Origin: Aurantiochytrium sp. KH105 | Taxonomy: Eukaryota > Sar > Bigyra > Thraustochytrida > Thraustochytriidae | NCBI GenBank assembly: GCA_003116975.1 | Contig: BGKB01000100.1 | Location: 62,001 to 126,000, forward strand | Length of the DNA: 64,000 nt | Direction of reading: 5' to 3' | Shown here: positions 18,471 through 29,104 of the stretch, piece after piece | Position numbering within the stretch: position 1 is the first letter of the stretch | Layout of the letters: every line of letters begins with the position of its first letter | Notes under the pieces: model-generated | What the model saw: the letters and a program-made list of their open reading frames with translations, nothing else | Databases searched by the model: none | Told to the model about the DNA's origin: nothing | Program-made: the position numbers and the translations under genes

Positions 18471-20948
18471 ATGCTTCTCAACATTATCGAGGACGGCGAC
18501 GATGCGCCGTCGCCGCCCCCTCCTGCACGCAAGAAGCGCACGAATCCGCAGCAGCAGCAGCAACGCCGGCACCAAGAGGTCAAGCGTGCCAAGATGGCGC
18601 CTGGCGCGCGGACCAACCCTTCGAGGCCCGTTGCGCAGCGAGGAGCTGCGCAGGCAGCCAACAAGCAGCGCCAACCGCAAGGGCAAGAGCAAAAGTCTTT
18701 TGCACGGGCACCTAAGCCCGTCGCAACCGCCAACCCAACAGCCAATGGCGTCGAGACGAGCTCCACCCCCGCCGCCCCTGCCGCCACCGCCGCAACCCCC
18801 GCCACCGCCACTCAACGCAAGAATCTGAAAACGACATCTTTCCCGAAGCGCCAGCAACAGCAGCAAAAGCAGCAGCCACGCCATAACAAAACTGCGCAGT
18901 CAACGTCTGTGGCAACTTCTACAGCAGTTTCAAGCGCCAAAAAGCGTCCGCGGCCTGAAAGCAATGGTAGCGCTCCCCAAGCTGTCTCGCGCGTGGCTAC
19001 GGCTACACCCTCGGCCCCTCCTCGCGTTGCCACACCTTCTGCTCCTCCGCGTGAGCAGCATGCAGACCTCTCGTTCGATGAGCTCGGCCTGTCGACCGAG
19101 CTTTCGAGCCTTCTCGTGGCGCCCACGAGCGAAAATGGCATGGGCTTCATCCGGCCCACCCTTGTCCAGTCGCGTGCCATTCCTGCTCTTGTAGACGGCC
19201 GCGACGTCCTCATCAAAAGTCAAACCGGGTCCGGCAAGACACTTGCCTTTGGACTGCCAATCATTAACAGTCTCCACAGACGCGAGGAGAGAATTTCTCG
19301 TTCGAGCGGTCTCCGTGCACTCATCCTCTCTCCCACACGCGAACTCTGCTACCAGATTATGCAAGTACTCGAGCGCGTGTCGAAGCCGTTTCACTGGCTC
19401 ATCATTGGTTCTCTGATCGGTGGCGAGAAACGTAAGAGCGAAAAAGCACGTCTCCGCAAAGGATTCAATGTTCTCGTTGCCACACCAGGTCGCTTCCAGG
19501 ATCACCTCAAGAACACGCAGACGCTTGGCGATACGCTACGCAAGGGTACACTCGAGTGGCTCGTTCTCGACGAGGCAGATCGACTCACGGACCCTGGTTT
19601 CTCCAAGCAAATCGAGTCGATCCTCGACTGGATCGACGAGAACGTCAAGACCGAGGAGCGCGTTCGCACACAGACCGTTCTTTGTTCTGCAACGCTTAGC
19701 AGCGAGGTCAAGGAACTCTCAAATCGCAGCCTTCACGACCCAGTTACTATCGATATCGACCCAGCCGAGGCGGCGCGCGCAATGGCTGCCGCCTCCGGGT
19801 CGCTTTCGGGGGCCGGAGCAGAAGGAGACGAGGTTGCAGAGAATGAGGTCGTCGGCAGTGAAGCAGTCGCTGTGCCAAGCACGTTAATGCAGCACTACAT
19901 GATTGTTGAGCAAAAGCAACGCCTTGCCGCGCTTTGCAGCTTTGTTCTCCGTCAGGTCAAGCGCTATCGCTACAACGTCAAGATGCTTCTCTTTGTATCG
20001 TGCCGAGCCGTCGTTGACTTTTTGCATGCCGTCCTGACCAAGATCGAGTGGCCTCCTCGGCGAAAGTCGGACCTTGGCGACAGCGACGACGAAGACGATG
20101 ACGACGCTGCCATGGATCACAACAGAGGCATGGGTACGAACTGGTGGAAGTTGCACGGCAGTATCGACCAGACGGAGCGCCGCAAGGCTATCAAAGACTT
20201 TAGCAAGGCGAACCACGGCGTTCTCATTTGCACCGATGTTGCAGCTCGTGGTCTTGATCTCCCCTTTGTGGATTGGATTGTGCAGTATGATCCTCCCAGT
20301 GAAATTTCCGAGTACGTGCATCGCGTTGGACGCACGGCGCGCTCTGGACAACGAGGATCGGCGCTTATTTTTCTTACGCCCTCTGAGCAGGCGTATTTGG
20401 GAATTTTGCAAAAGCATGGAATGCGACTTTCCCAGATGCACGTGCAGACTGTGTACGCTGCGCTCTCAAAGTACGCGACCCCGGCCGGGGAGACTGCGGC
20501 TCCTGCCCGACGGGCCAAGGCCAGATCCAGCGCGCTCCTCAAAGCCCAGAATGACCCCGAAGCCGCCGCAGGTCTCTTGCAAGTGAAGATTGAGGATCTC
20601 GTCGACAGCGGTGCCGCAACGCGGGAAGGTGTCAAGGGAAAGAAGAAGCCTGCTTTTCGCGGATCTCTCAAAGCCCGCGCTGAGGACGCATTTGTTGCCT
20701 ATGTGCGCGCCTACGCTGTGCACTCGAAAGAGACCAAACACATTTTTCACCCCAAGCAGCTTCACCTCGGTCATGTGGCACGAGCCTTTGGTCTCCGGGA
20801 ACAGCCCAAGGGCGTGAGTTCTACCAGCAAGACTCGTTTTGTCGCCAAGAAGGAATACAAGTCCAAGAAGAAGTCTGAGCGGGATTTTGAGAAGCTTGCT
20901 CGCAAGGTGTCGCAAAACGTCAAGACCCACTCTGAGTTTTCTGCATAA
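18471..20948 (+). CDS. DDX31: DEAD-box RNA helicase DDX31/Dbp7, ribosome biogenesis
   Basis: This ATP-dependent RNA helicase is expected in the nucleolus, acting in large-subunit pre-rRNA maturation. The protein has 825 residues. An N-terminal low-complexity region (1-200, Gln/Ala/Pro-rich) is followed by the helicase core. Motif I is SQTGSGKT (250-257), PTRELCYQI is motif Ia, DEAD is at 367-370, SAT is motif III and HRVGRTAR (617 on) is motif VI. The DDX31/Dbp7 signature is FHWLIIGSLIGGEKRKSEK, together with the C-terminal block YVRAYAVHSKE...LHLGHVARAFGLRE. Long acidic insertions occur in the second lobe (EDDDDA near 545). The ATG at 18471 was chosen because the upstream frame is leader-like. 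An AATAAA lies 46 bp past the stop. Confidence 0.95.
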   Translation: MLLNIIEDGDDAPSPPPPARKKRTNPQQQQQRRHQEVKRAKMAPGARTNPSRPVAQRGAAQAANKQRQPQGQEQKSFARAPKPVATANPTANGVETSSTPAAPAATAATPATATQRKNLKTTSFPKRQQQQQKQQPRHNKTAQSTSVATSTAVSSAKKRPRPESNGSAPQAVSRVATATPSAPPRVATPSAPPREQHADLSFDELGLSTELSSLLVAPTSENGMGFIRPTLVQSRAIPALVDGRDVLIKSQTGSGKTLAFGLPIINSLHRREERISRSSGLRALILSPTRELCYQIMQVLERVSKPFHWLIIGSLIGGEKRKSEKARLRKGFNVLVATPGRFQDHLKNTQTLGDTLRKGTLEWLVLDEADRLTDPGFSKQIESILDWIDENVKTEERVRTQTVLCSATLSSEVKELSNRSLHDPVTIDIDPAEAARAMAAASGSLSGAGAEGDEVAENEVVGSEAVAVPSTLMQHYMIVEQKQRLAALCSFVLRQVKRYRYNVKMLLFVSCRAVVDFLHAVLTKIEWPPRRKSDLGDSDDEDDDDAAMDHNRGMGTNWWKLHGSIDQTERRKAIKDFSKANHGVLICTDVAARGLDLPFVDWIVQYDPPSEISEYVHRVGRTARSGQRGSALIFLTPSEQAYLGILQKHGMRLSQMHVQTVYAALSKYATPAGETAAPARRAKARSSALLKAQNDPEAAAGLLQVKIEDLVDSGAATREGVKGKKKPAFRGSLKARAEDAFVAYVRAYAVHSKETKHIFHPKQLHLGHVARAFGLREQPKGVSSTSKTRFVAKKEYKSKKKSERDFEKLARKVSQNVKTHSEFSA

Positions 20949-21674
20949 AATCTGCATCCCCCTGCGTGAGAGGCAGACAAAGCACAAAAATTGAATAAAG
21001 TGGTAAAATTTCGAACTCGTTTCAAGTAGGTCTATTATCAATCTGACACTTGAACGCCGAACGCTGGTGGCTCAAGCGATACAGTACGCTCGGTGCTCTT
21101 GAGACTGTCAGAAGTAAACCAAAAGCGCGAAATTTTGATAACTGATCCGGGCAGGTGGGTTTGTTCTGATTGCGTATCACTAAAGGGAAAAGTGATTCCG
21201 CAACATTTAAGTACTGCCAGAGCGCCAACTGTTGCCATCTTGGCGACCCGCCGCAGACGAACTCAAGTGGGTGGTCAATGTACATTTTTGCAAAACAAAG
21301 CAGAGCTGAGTGAATCTTGGACCCAATTTGAAGCAGTCTGGCGAGGTCCAAGGTAAACAGCAGGAGCATTAAACCAGCGCTCTTGTCGCAATCTCGAAGT
21401 TTTTGACGGCGGCGCACAGCAGATCGCTTTAGGCATAAATTAATTTCGCGAGGTGATGTGCTTGAATTCCACTACAAAAACCAACGAGTTGCACTTACAC
21501 CCAACCAACACACAACACACACGGAGGGAGAATGAGAGAGTCTCAGAGAAATATCTCAAGACCGCACATACCTACACAAGCCACAACTGCACGCTTGGGC
21601 CCTCGGGAACAAAGAAATGCGAACGGCCAAAATAATTCAAAGGAAATAAGAGTAGGAAAAAGAGCAGAACCAGA
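20949..21674. other. Convergent intergenic region
   Basis: About 725 bp between the 3' ends of DDX31 and USP10. It contains AATAAA at 20994-20999, a candidate poly(A) signal for DDX31. It is AT-richer than its neighbours. I see no conserved open frame or RNA gene. Confidence 0.5.
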
Positions 21675-23295
21675 CTAGTTTTTCCGTGAGTAAAAAAGCA
21701 AATAAGCGTCACGGTTGTCAAGCACCTCACTGAGCGATTTGGGCTTGGCTTTGTCATCGTTGTGCTCCATCCAGGCGCCCGTAGCAGTGTCCAGGGTCCA
21801 GGAAATGTAGTGGCCCTGCACAGCCGCATTTCCTTGGTGTTGTACGACAGCGTGCAGTTGGTACTCACGAAGTTCTGCCGGCGACGAGATGCGCGTCGCA
21901 AAAGCGCCAGGCGTAACCATCGAAGGGACCGCCCCAGGGCCCGCTGCCGTTATTGGTTCTGTTCCTGACTCTCCTGCACCCGCTGTTGCTGAAGTTGCTG
22001 CTGAAGATGATGCCGCAGAAGAGGCAGCAGCGCCTTGCGCGTGCAGCTGCTGCCTTAGCTTGGTCGACAAGTAATTGTCCGGAATGACTAGTTTGGACGG
22101 ATACGTCACAAGCTTGTTGAGCTTGAGCGGACTGTTCGTCTTTTTATCGTACACGAACCGTTTGAGATGCAGAATCAGCACGCGCGGGAGCTTGTCAAAG
22201 AGCAGCGATTTTTGTCCACGCTGAATATTGCCGTGTTTCTGCGACAGGAGGTCCGTGAGGATCTCCGGGGACATGAAGAGGTCCAGACCGTCTAAAACGG
22301 ATCGCACCGCCTTGTTGAGCACCTCGAGCTGCAGACACATGAATGGCTGCAGTGTAATGGATTCGCGCGCTCCTGAAGTTCGTAGACTGCTGCGCACGAT
22401 GCCCTGGAAGCTCTCCGAAATAAAGGTCTGCACCGACGCCTCGTCGTCGTCGTGGTGGTGCCCGACCCTGGTTGTGACGTGGTTTCGCCCCTTGCGACCC
22501 ACTTCCTGCCAGCCGTCGGCATCCGCGTCTCCGTCTCCGCTCGCCTCGTCGGCCCAGGCGCCCATGTTTGAAGCCTCAATGCTTTCGAGCGAGACATCCA
22601 GATGGTTGTTTCCATTGGCAGCCTCGTTGTTGCTACCGTTTGCCCACGGCGCATCTGAAGAGGGTGACTCTGACGAGGATGAAGCGCCAGACTTGAGGAG
22701 GGCTACCTGCTCATCGTTGAGGCGATCCAAGAGCCATTCGAGGAACTCATGGGCATCCTGCTGCGGCACGTGGACCCGAACTCGAGTTTCCTCCGAGGTC
22801 GGATCTTTTTGGATGCGATTGGTGAGGCCCTGGTTCTCGAAAAAGTCCCGAATGAGCCAAATAAATTCGTCAGGCCGCACTGCTGTGGCGCCTGCTGTCA
22901 CTGGACGATCGAGGTACGCCTTTGCGAGCTGCTCGGATCCGAGAAGTTCCACTGCCAGCTCGGACAAGCTACGAAGGGTCTGCACCTCCTCAAGACGTTC
23001 GGCATCGAGGGAGGCCTCAAGATCCGGGATCTTGTCGAGTACAGCGAACCAGACGGAGCCGAGCGAAGGTGTCAAGACTAGACTCTGGATTACAGCGTTG
23101 ATGAAGCACGTGTTGCCCAGATTGTACAACCCACGCCTTGCTGATACAAGCGTTTTGCGCTCTGGCGCGTCGAGGTCCAGACGGTGTTTGGCTTTGCGTT
23201 GCACGAGCGCTCGCAAGTACGAGGCCATTTCGGCCTTGGCGTTCGGTGGGCTCGAGATTTCCTCGGGCACATTTGATGGCTGCTGCTGCTGCTGC

Positions 23296-23346
<51 letters not shown>

Positions 23347-23756
23347 GCAGCCTGGACGGGTTCTTGTTGCACGATCCGGGGCGTCGATTTCTGCTGCGAA
23401 GGCTGGACGGCGGCAGGCGCGGTTGCCGCCGCGGGAGGCTGCGTCACAAGGAGCTTGTGGGGCTTGTGCCACACCGAGACGGGAGCAGCGGCGGTGCCGC
23501 TGTCGTTCGCCGCTGTGGCGGCTGCTGTTGCTGCTGCGCGGGTCGCCTGTGCTTTTGTAGGCGCGCCATTTTGGGCAGCGCCGGGGCCTGCGCTCGTGCT
23601 CGTGCTCGTGCTCGTGGCCGCGGCGGCAGTGGCGGCGGTGGCAGCGGCGGCGGCGGCGCGCGACTTGCGCTGCAGCGCTGCCTTCACCGCGGGATGATCG
23701 CCAGCCGAGATGTCACGCACCTCCTCCGCCGAGAATCTGCCAAAGGCCACCATCAT
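21675..23756 (-). CDS. USP10: Ubiquitin-specific protease, USP10/Ubp3-like
   Basis: This Cys protease removes ubiquitin from proteins. The protein has 693 residues. The Cys box GLYNLGNTCFINAVIQSL places the nucleophile at Cys217. QQDAHEFLEWLL follows, and the His box GHYISWTL places the base at His649, with WMEHNDDK and YLLFYSRKN at the end. The domain spans about 205-690 with an acidic Ser/Asp-rich insertion (about 345-440). The N-terminus is low complexity with an Ala/Thr-rich stretch and a polyglutamine tract (about residues 138-160). The first residues, VAFGRFSAEEV, resemble the FGDFS segment by which animal USP10 binds G3BP, which supports the assignment. The partner in yeast is Bre5. 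It is divergent from the Fis1-like gene across 1.8 kb. Confidence 0.9.
23278..23345. repeat. CTG/CAG repeat encoding polyglutamine in USP10
   Basis: A run of about 22 CTG triplets, interrupted by one CCG, reads as polyglutamine on the minus strand. It is likely to vary in length between strains. Confidence 0.95.
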
Positions 23757-25539
23757 CTCGTGCGCGCGCGCGAGGGGCGCGTGCGCTTGACGCCCGCCGC
23801 GCTTCCGCGCTCGCTTTCCCGCACTCGCGGACCCGCGCTCGTGCAGCGGGCGGCGAATGATGTCTACTAGGGAGGCAGGCCTAAACAGTGACTAGGCTAG
23901 GCCTAATGTAGTAAATCTTCCGAGTCATCATTGCAAGATGTGGTGCGCGTAAGAAATCACTTGACTCACAGCCCGCAAAGTACGGCCTTGACGGCAATAG
24001 GCCTTGGCCTGTGAAGATCATCATCGATCATCGCCATCATTATTTTCGTCATCATCACCGTAGGCCTAGGCCTAGAAGACAATCAGAATCCAAGATTGTG
24101 AAGGGGCGGGCGAGTGAGCCCAGCCCGCTTACGCTTGTGGCCAGGCAAAGCTGTGAACGTGGAATCTCGGACTCGTCTGTGACAGTTTGTGCTGCCACAC
24201 CCTGCAGATCCGAGAGGGATCCGAAGAAACCAAATGTGTCAAAAATTACACTCGGAAAGAACAAACCCGGTTCTGCAAGACTTGACTCTTTGCTGCCTTT
24301 TCCAAGTCTTTGGTGCGTTTTCTCCAAAGAGACACAAGTATTTAGTATGCATCATTTTTACTCGAGAAGAGCAAACATTGGGCTCTTCAAATTTTGACAG
24401 CGATACCTCGACCCTACATTGCCTTTTGCGTGTTACTGATGCGTTTTCTTCAGCTCTCCGCGCACCATCAGGCCCATGACAATCATTCTTCTCTCTTTCC
24501 CCTTCCCCCTCCCAGATAACAAAAACCAAAAAAAACGAGAACAGCAACCGAAGACTACACGACCTCTCTCTCCTCCGCGCCATACCAACCTCTTCCTCCT
24601 CTTCCTCCTCCTCCACATGTCCGTCCACATTCCCCAAACACACATCACCCGCCTCGGCCTCCGACGCCTCCTCCGGCGCTTCTTCCCTCCTGCGCTCGCT
24701 CGCGCGCCAGCGAGCGCAGCGGGTCCACGACGTCGTCGCTGTGCGCACTCCCCTCTCTGCGGAAAAGCAGAAACACAACACAACAGCCAGACCGCGAGAC
24801 AGACAGGCAGACGGTCCGCGAGACACCCGCTCCCCCACCCCGCCGCCGCGAGGCCGCGCTGCGCAGCGCAGCGCAGCACAGCGCGCCGCGCCGCGGGCCG
24901 TGCACTCGCGCGGCTCGCCGCGCGGAAGGAACCGCGGTCTGTCGAGGTTTTGAATTGGCTGCCCAGCTATAGTAGTTAGCCGGACCAGCTTGGCGAGGGA
25001 GAGCAGGAAAAGGGAGGAGAAGAAGAGTCCAGCCTGCGAGAGCAGAGCAGAGCCCGAGCTCGCTCGCGACACGACCGTCTCCGCGCTGCGCTGCGCTGCG
25101 TCGCGGGCCTTCTCCGGCGGCGGCTCCTCTCCGCCCGCCCCTGGTCCCGCGCGGAGCACCGGCGCGCGGGCGAGGGCCGAAGGCGGCGCTCGCGACGGTG
25201 ATCGATCGCAGTCGAGCTCGCCGGCAAGCTCGACCTCGACCTCGAGGCCGTGTCCTGCGACAGCTGACGTAGGTGCGCAAAAGCGTCCCACCCACCCCGG
25301 GCGGAGGTACGTACGCACGTACGCGCAGACCACGATCGAGCGGGCCGACCTCGTGCGCGGCAACGGCGAGCGAGCGGGCAAGCGGGCGAGCCGGCCAGGC
25401 CAGGCCAGGCCAGGCCTCGAGTGAGGGCGGGCGGAAGGCGTGCAGCGGAACGGAACGGGACGGGACGAGCGCACGAGGTGGCGCCGCGATACGCGACGAG
25501 AGGATCCACGAGTCGCCTGTGAGCGTTGCTGCGCCCGCG
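23757..25539. other. Long divergent intergenic region
   Basis: 1.78 kb between the USP10 and Fis1-like starts. The USP10 side has nested AGGCCT palindromes (around 24056-24075). The middle (24230-24540) is AT-rich, and a CTTCCTCCT pyrimidine stretch sits at 24590-24615. The Fis1 side (24660-25430) is very GC-rich, with GCCAGGCC repeats at about 25396-25420. Long frames here translate into Arg/Pro-rich sequence without conserved motifs. No gene is supported. Confidence 0.5.
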
Positions 25540-26442
25540 ATGTTTGCCAAGGAGCTTGCCAACGCGGAGGCGCTGGCCACGACGGAGTTTCTACAGAAAC
25601 TCAAGGCGGAGTACGACTGCGAGCTGCGCAAGGAGCACGCCTCGCACTTGTGCAAGCTGCGCTACGGAAGTCTGCTGTGCTGCAGCGCCAGCCGCGGCTT
25701 GACGCGCCGCGGCATCGAACTGCTCGAGGAACTCTACGCGCACCTGCAGCACGAACCACCGTCGACACAGCCCATCACCCCCAAGAGCATCCCGGTGAGT
25801 GACGAACTCCCGCATGCACCTGTGCGCTTCGCGCAACGTGGCAACCATCAAGAGGGCGTCGAACCCGTGGTGGAGGACGGCTACGTTCTCCTCAGGTCTG
25901 TCAACCCGGACGACGGTGATGCCACAGACCAGGATGTCGACGTGGATGACTTTGACTCCGACAACGGCGCGGGGGATTCTGGCAACGATGACGACGACGG
26001 ATTCGAAAAGACCCCCTGGAGCGATGCCGGGGAGGACGAAGACCAAGACGCCGCCGAGCCCGAGCCCGTGACCCCAGGCTTTGACACCGACATCCCAGAG
26101 GATCCAGCGCGTGTGCTCACGCGACGTATCTCGGTGGACTCCCGTGGTGGACTTGGTTTTGCGGATGAGCCGATGCAAGAGTCGCTCATGCCCGTTGAGT
26201 GTCTTTATTACATTAGCCTTGCGTACTACCGCCTTGGGGATTACACGCCTGCGCTAGCTACTTGCGACAAGCTTCTCCAGGCCGCCGAGGGATTGCTCAC
26301 GGATACAGTGTGCGAACGCACCCATCGTCTTCGCAAAGCTGTCACGTATGCTCGTCTCGGTCGCGGTGCTCTGGGTGTCTTTGTCACCATTGGCATGGTC
26401 GTCCCGGCTATCCTCTGGACGCGCGGCGCTCCCTCGAACTAG
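25540..26442 (+). CDS. FIS1: Mitochondrial fission 1-like protein with acidic insertion
   Basis: Fis1 is a tail-anchored outer-membrane adaptor that recruits fission machinery to mitochondria and peroxisomes. This protein has 300 residues, against about 150 in the family. The N-terminal helices include LCKLRYGSLLCCSASRGL and RGIELLEELYAHL, the first TPR-like half. An acidic, disordered insert of about 120 residues follows (about 85-210; EDEDQDAAEPEP). The second TPR-like half is ECLYYISLAYYRLGDYTPAL, then a C-terminal membrane anchor, GALGVFVTIGMVVPAILW, with a short basic tail (TRGAPSN). A GTGAGT near 25794, at the start of the insert, matches a splice donor. The insert has no stops and coding-like composition, so I read it as exon. 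The start is the first ATG with a conserved-looking N-terminus. Confidence 0.75.
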   Translation: MFAKELANAEALATTEFLQKLKAEYDCELRKEHASHLCKLRYGSLLCCSASRGLTRRGIELLEELYAHLQHEPPSTQPITPKSIPVSDELPHAPVRFAQRGNHQEGVEPVVEDGYVLLRSVNPDDGDATDQDVDVDDFDSDNGAGDSGNDDDDGFEKTPWSDAGEDEDQDAAEPEPVTPGFDTDIPEDPARVLTRRISVDSRGGLGFADEPMQESLMPVECLYYISLAYYRLGDYTPALATCDKLLQAAEGLLTDTVCERTHRLRKAVTYARLGRGALGVFVTIGMVVPAILWTRGAPSN

Positions 26443-26801
26443 CAGGCAAGCCAACGTATCACATCGCATCACATCGCATCGCATCGCATCTCCATGCTCC
26501 GAGTGAGCGACACTCGTACGAGGTTGACCAAGAGAGAGGGCTTGCTCGAGACCGCCCCCTGTACATATGCACGGTTCGCGCGCGTCTCAAATCGTCTTTG
26601 GCCCCTCCTCTGAACCGTCTTCATTTAGAATTTTTATTTATTTTATCATTCCTTTCTCTTTCCCCATGTTCAACTTGACCCCTTGCCTCATTTCTTTCCG
26701 TCATACTACATTGATATCTGTCTCTATCTGTTGAGGTGAAACGCAGGGGTACGTCGGTGCATTGAGCCTTGGCCCGAGGAACACACAATCTCATCTTCAT
26801 C
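26443..26801. other. Convergent intergenic region
   Basis: About 360 bp. A CATCG/CATCACATCG array lies at 26458-26490. Further on the sequence is AT-rich, with TTTATTTATTTT at about 26632-26644, a possible poly(A) signal for the minus-strand gene when read in reverse. No gene is seen. Confidence 0.5.
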
Positions 26802-28178
26802 TCACTTGCTTCCCTTTCTTCGGCCCCGGCTGCTTTCGCCCTTGCGGCGCACAACAAAGGCTGCCAGACCAAATACAACAATTCCAACAAGTAGAACAAT
26901 CCCGACGTCCTCGAGAGTTATCAAGCCATCGTTTGTGGAAGAGCCGAGCCCCACGGGATCGCCGCCGTTGCTCGTTCCCTTGGAGAAAATGCTGCTGCCA
27001 TCAGCGCCACCATGGCTGGGACCTTTATTATGAGTTGCAGACGTTGCGCCCGAGCCCTGTCGCATGAGAGCGCGCAAATCCTGCAGTCTTTGAGCAGCAG
27101 GCTTAAAGTCTGGCTTCTTTTGGAGACAAATCTGAAAATTTTCCAATGCCGCCTCGGGTTCACCGAGTTCGATCAGTTGGTTCCCAAGAAGATAATGCAC
27201 CAATGCTGTCGCGGACCCAAGCGATATGACGTACTGAAATATCTTGGCTGCGTCAGCGGTATAACCCGCGTCCCGAAGGACAATAGCCAAGTGCGTCAAC
27301 GCGTCCTTGTCATCTGGCTTCAGGTATAGAGCGCGGCGCAAGCTTTGCACAGCTGCGTGCGACTCGCCCATGAGGCGAAAGGCGTTACCAAGGTGACCCC
27401 ATGTTCCAAACATGATTGGATTTCCCCGTCCAAGCTCAAGTAGCTTACGCTGCATGGCGTCGCGAACGAGTGATGGTTTCATGCCACCAATCAGCCGCTT
27501 CTCTGACTCTGGTTCGGTAAAGCCCGGGAGGTGTTCTGCGCGGCGCGAAATTCCTGGCAAATCATCCCACCGCGTCTCGAGTGCACCCCACGAGGGCTCG
27601 TCCCAGCCTGTGCGAGACTTGTGGCGCTCCACTGTCGGGAAATCGTCTTCGTTTAGCACCGTGCCGTCCTCTAAAAAGACGTCATCGTACAAGTATGCCT
27701 CCTCGGCGAGCGAGAGATCTTCAACTTTGGCGCTACCATCAGCTCTAGCTGACAGGGGGTTGGCACGGCCGTTTTCCAGGCCGAGGCTAGAACGATCTTC
27801 ATTGCGTCTCTTTGCAAAGGCAAGATTGCTTTTGCCATTGTGTCCACCACGCTGCGATGAGCGGTCGGTGCCATCTGTCCCATAACCCTTTGCCAGAGGT
27901 GCCGACACGCTCGAAGCGTACATTTCGATAAAGCCTGCGTCCATGAGAGTCTCCACGTCGATTCTGCTTTCCGAAAAGGTCGCGCACGTCTCCCCAACGG
28001 CGGTGTCATCGCAAGCCACCGGTGCACGTGGTGATTGCAGCACGTTGGCCCGCGTTACGTCGTCTGCGGCCTCCACGGCGCCGTTCACGTTCACGAACCT
28101 TCTTGTGGCCCGTACAGACGCCACGAGCAAAAGAAGCGCAAGTCTCCATGCCGCGCGAGTTCCTGCACCGCGTCCCAT
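26802..28178 (-). CDS. TPR-containing type I membrane protein, unrecognised
   Basis: The protein has 458 residues from the ATG at 28178. A basic start (MGRGAGTR) leads into a hydrophobic stretch, AWRLALLLLVASVRA, read as a signal peptide. The luminal region is acidic and disordered (about 50-235). TPR repeats follow at about 270-385, such as GHLGNAFRLMGESHAAVQSL and HYLLGNQLIELGEPEAALEN. A single membrane span (LEDVGIVLLVGIVVFGLAAFVV) and a short basic cytosolic tail end the protein. It was probably targeted to the endomembrane system, with the TPRs in the lumen or outside. The frame extends 27 codons further upstream, but the signal peptide fixes the start. The gene converges on the Fis1-like gene. 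No specific function can be named. Confidence 0.7.
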   Translation of the reverse strand: MGRGAGTRAAWRLALLLLVASVRATRRFVNVNGAVEAADDVTRANVLQSPRAPVACDDTAVGETCATFSESRIDVETLMDAGFIEMYASSVSAPLAKGYGTDGTDRSSQRGGHNGKSNLAFAKRRNEDRSSLGLENGRANPLSARADGSAKVEDLSLAEEAYLYDDVFLEDGTVLNEDDFPTVERHKSRTGWDEPSWGALETRWDDLPGISRRAEHLPGFTEPESEKRLIGGMKPSLVRDAMQRKLLELGRGNPIMFGTWGHLGNAFRLMGESHAAVQSLRRALYLKPDDKDALTHLAIVLRDAGYTADAAKIFQYVISLGSATALVHYLLGNQLIELGEPEAALENFQICLQKKPDFKPAAQRLQDLRALMRQGSGATSATHNKGPSHGGADGSSIFSKGTSNGGDPVGLGSSTNDGLITLEDVGIVLLVGIVVFGLAAFVVRRKGESSRGRRKGSK

Positions 28179-29104
28179 CTTCTCCGAGCAACCGCAGATA
28201 TAGATCGAGACTTGAAGCCGCCTCGTCCTTGGCCAAAGGGCCACGGTTTGCTTGTACACGTGCGCCGAGCGACCATGGAATCCCTGCGGAACGTTTGAAG
28301 AACTGCTGCTTCGTTGTAGTCATTAGAGTCATTGCCAAGGTTGGACGCCCCGGAACGACGCAGGAGAGATGGATGCCTGATCGCGGTAGGCCTACTCGCT
28401 TTCAGACGTAGATGAGCTTGTGAGCTAAGATTCACAGACCCCTTCATCGTGCTTCTTTGTCCAAGCCACCAGCCGCAAACTCCGAAATAGGCTAATGCCA
28501 TGGTTGTTTCCTCAAGCGAGAAACTTGAAGCATCGACGCATGGCGAACTTGATCCACGCCCCTCACTCTCCACAATTGCTTCACCGGCCGTGCGGCAAGC
28601 ATGGTAAAGGCCTATAGCACTACAAACTCTCTGTCGAGGCGAGGCGAGGCGAGGCAAGGTCTTCCTTTCATTCATCACTTACTCACTCACTCGTTCATTC
28701 ATTCCTCACTTTCCAGCGGAGGTGGCTCGAGGTGGTTGTTCAACTTTGGCAGCGCGCTACGAGTCGGGCAGGCTGTTGCTACGAGCCCGTCGAGAAGCGC
28801 AGAGAGAGAGCCCGAGCAAGCAAGGCAAACCAAGTTCGCGGCAGGTCGAGCGCGGCACGCGGGGCGAGCCGGACGACGGCGGCGAGGCGAGGCGCTCGGC
28901 ACGGCGCGCGGCGAGGCTTCTCCCCCGCGCAGCGCACGGTAGCGCGAAGTTCCGCGCGCAGGGGCGAGGCGAGGCGAGGCGATCTGCCATTTTTTGGTGG
29001 CTGCGAAGCCGCAGCGGCGCGAGCGCGAGCGCGAGCGCGAGACGGACGAGGAGAGCAAGCTAGGCGCGGCGAGAGCGACTGCGACAGACAGCGACAGCGG
29101 CAAG
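28179..29104. other. Divergent intergenic region
   Basis: 926 bp between the TPR gene and ABCF1. It contains GGCGA repeats near 28630-28655 and 28963-28981 and ACTCACTCACTC near 28680. A GAGCGC repeat (about 29018-29040) lies in the probable ABCF1 leader. No gene is supported on either strand. Confidence 0.5.

Noticed and set aside
22228-23697. Plus-strand frame opposite USP10
   Set aside because: It gives a Cys/Ala-rich translation of the antisense of a conserved gene.
24239-25474. Minus-strand frame in the USP10-Fis1 spacer
   Set aside because: It is Arg/Pro/Ala-rich from GC repeats, with no recognisable domain.
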